Positions 4,249 to 5,516 of a stretch of DNA of 5,516 nucleotides are shown here, in pieces (position 1 is the first letter of the stretch; every line of letters begins with the position of its first letter). A program made the position numbers and the translations under genes. The stretch spans positions 1-5,516 of the forward strand of contig JAITVF010000164.1 in assembly GCA_031285945.1 (NCBI GenBank), read 5' to 3'. The notes beneath the pieces were generated by a model. That model had not been told where the DNA came from and made no database searches. It worked only from the letters and a program-made list of their open reading frames with translations. The DNA is from Oscillospiraceae bacterium (GTDB lineage: Bacteria > Bacillota > Clostridia > Oscillospirales > Ruminococcaceae).

Positions 4249-5516
4249 ATGGCAAGCAGCTCGTCGCCCGTTATATACGATACCGGACACATGAGCCCCC
4301 CCGCGCCGGCCGAAGGGCTGTGGGAAAACCGCGAAAACGCCTACCGCGTATACGACTCGCCCGGTGTGCCCAAGTGTACTGTGGCGGTCATTGCCTACAA
4401 CAGGCTCGCAAAAACCCGGTACTGCGTCGAATGCATATTAAACCACACAAGCGGCGTTGCCTTTGAGCTGCTTTTGATCGACAACGGCTCATCGGACGGA
4501 ACCCTCGAGTTTTTCGAGTCGGTCTTATACGGGAATAAAAAAATCATAAGGATCACGGGCAACATAGGCCTCGGCTACGCCTGGCGGGCGGCCCGCGACC
4601 ACTTTTCGGGAAAATATCTGGTCATAGTCTCCAACGACGTTTACGTCACCGGGGGCTGGCTTGCCAATCTTCTTAAATGCTACGAGTCGGACCCCAGGAT
4701 AGGGTTCGTATCCCCTGTTTCCTCAAACGTTTCAAACTTCCAGCAGGTGGATATTCCATTTTCCTCTTATGAGGAAATGCAGGCCAAAGCCGCGGAGTAT
4801 AACCAAAGCGACCCGTTAAAATGGGAAGAGCGTATGCGGCTTATAAGCCTTATAGGAATCTACTCAAGGCCGGTGCTCGACATTGTGGGGATAAGCGATT
4901 CGGCCTTTTTGCACGATTTTACCGAGGACGATCTGGCGGCAAGGCTGCGAAGAAGCGGCTACCGGCTGATACTGTGCCGGGATACCTGGGTTTGCCACGA
5001 CCACGATTTTCGCAGTCTCGAGGACAAGGACCCTTACGAGTTCCAGGAAAGCCTTAAGTACGGCCGCGCCGTATTCCGCGAGAAATACCACGGGCTGGAC
5101 GCCTGGGACGATATACTCAACTTTGAGTTTTCGCTCCTCTCCCCCTTAGATGCCCACCCCTTCGCGGAGGAAGGCGTCAGATGCCTTGTGATAGACGGCC
5201 GCTGCGGCACTCCGGTTCTGGAAACGCGAAACCGCCTTAAAAGGCGTGGGATAGTAACGGCGCGGGTCGACGCCTTTACCACAAACGCGAAATATTACGA
5301 GGATCTTCTTTCGGTTGCCGGCGAGGTTTTCTGCGCCCCGGCACAAGAGCTGGGGGTTATTTTTGAGGGCGGCTGCTACGACGCGGCAGTTCTCTGCGAG
5401 CCCCTTAATATATACCCCGCGCCCTTTGCTGTTCTAAAAAGTCTTTACGGGCTTCTCAGGCCGGGGGGGCTTCTGCTTTTTAAGCTGCTCAGCTCAGAAA
5501 GCTATCACGTCTTTTT
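4249..5516 (+). CDS. Family 2 glycosyltransferase fused to a methyltransferase-like domain (C-terminus cut off)
   Basis: Likely transfers a sugar from a nucleotide-sugar donor onto a surface glycan or protein. I read 422 uninterrupted codons running off the right edge. Residues 44-260 form a GT-A fold: TVAVIAYNR at 45-53, LLLIDNGSSDGT at 74-85 (nucleotide-binding region) and VIVSNDVYV at 125-133 (Asn-Asp in the place of the metal-binding DXD). These are followed by TEDDLAARLRRSGYR at 225-239 (candidate catalytic acidic cluster) and VCHDH near 248-252. Residues about 311-422 resemble a class I methyltransferase: LVIDGRCGTP at 313-322 in the motif I position, then YDAAVLCEPLNIY at 377-389 and LLRPGGLLLFK at 402-412. 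Two of the three motif I glycines are replaced (Arg318, Pro322), so SAM binding is doubtful. The start at 4249 follows GCGAGGTAAGG, with GAGG 8 nt upstream. No signal peptide or membrane helix is visible, so it is probably cytosolic. The acceptor is unknown; cell-surface polysaccharide or flagellin are the main options. Confidence 0.88.
   Translation, partial: MASSSSPVIYDTGHMSPPAPAEGLWENRENAYRVYDSPGVPKCTVAVIAYNRLAKTRYCVECILNHTSGVAFELLLIDNGSSDGTLEFFESVLYGNKKIIRITGNIGLGYAWRAARDHFSGKYLVIVSNDVYVTGGWLANLLKCYESDPRIGFVSPVSSNVSNFQQVDIPFSSYEEMQAKAAEYNQSDPLKWEERMRLISLIGIYSRPVLDIVGISDSAFLHDFTEDDLAARLRRSGYRLILCRDTWVCHDHDFRSLEDKDPYEFQESLKYGRAVFREKYHGLDAWDDILNFEFSLLSPLDAHPFAEEGVRCLVIDGRCGTPVLETRNRLKRRGIVTARVDAFTTNAKYYEDLLSVAGEVFCAPAQELGVIFEGGCYDAAVLCEPLNIYPAPFAVLKSLYGLLRPGGLLLFKLLSSESYHVF

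Noticed and set aside
4821..5346. Short frames on both strands inside the glycosyltransferase gene
   Set aside because: They overlap a continuous 422-codon reading frame with clear family 2 glycosyltransferase motifs.
1..5516. CRISPR arrays, insertion sequences, tRNA or rRNA genes
   Set aside because: I saw no regularly spaced repeats, terminal inverted repeats with a transposase, tRNA-like cloverleaf ends or conserved rRNA segments.

Overview
The window looks like chromosomal DNA of a motile member of the Bacillota, most likely a clostridium-type anaerobe. The evidence is two transcription-terminating riboswitches of the kind typical of that phylum, textbook sigma-A promoters with 17-bp spacers, strong GAGGAGG-type ribosome binding sites, an ECF-type vitamin transporter subunit and a sigma-D-like promoter in front of a chemotaxis receptor. 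Base composition is moderately GC-rich, with free use of ATA (Ile) and AGG (Arg) codons. I cannot name the genus.

The left half is read on the minus strand and holds two metabolite-controlled units in tandem. ribU (1285-1968) encodes the substrate-binding membrane subunit of a riboflavin ECF transporter. It is preceded by a perfect-consensus sigma-A promoter (2251-2279), an FMN riboswitch (2102-2228) and an intrinsic terminator (2038-2067). Directly behind it, with only four bases between the ribU stop codon and the next -35 box, come the metK promoter (1252-1280), a SAM-I (S-box) riboswitch (1135-1230), its terminator (1083-1116) and metK (1067 down to the window edge, about 40 C-terminal residues missing). 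Each gene is thus switched off by the product of its own pathway: FMN for riboflavin uptake, SAM for SAM synthesis. Because ribU has no terminator of its own, the SAM-I terminator probably also ends ribU transcripts.

The right half is read on the plus strand. A divergent region (about 2230-2416) contains three copies of the 9-mer TAGCTTTGA and a candidate sigma-D (flagellar/chemotaxis) promoter, followed by a 569-residue transmembrane methyl-accepting chemotaxis protein (2417-4126) and a strong terminator (4147-4186). The last gene (4249 to the right edge, incomplete) encodes a family 2 glycosyltransferase fused to a methyltransferase-like domain whose SAM-binding loop looks degraded.

No mobile elements, CRISPR arrays, tRNAs or rRNAs were seen. 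The known parts are recognisable families. The less expected points are the ribU/metK transcript overlap, the triple repeat in the divergent promoter region, the palindrome in the metK promoter spacer, and the glycosyltransferase/degenerate-methyltransferase fusion.
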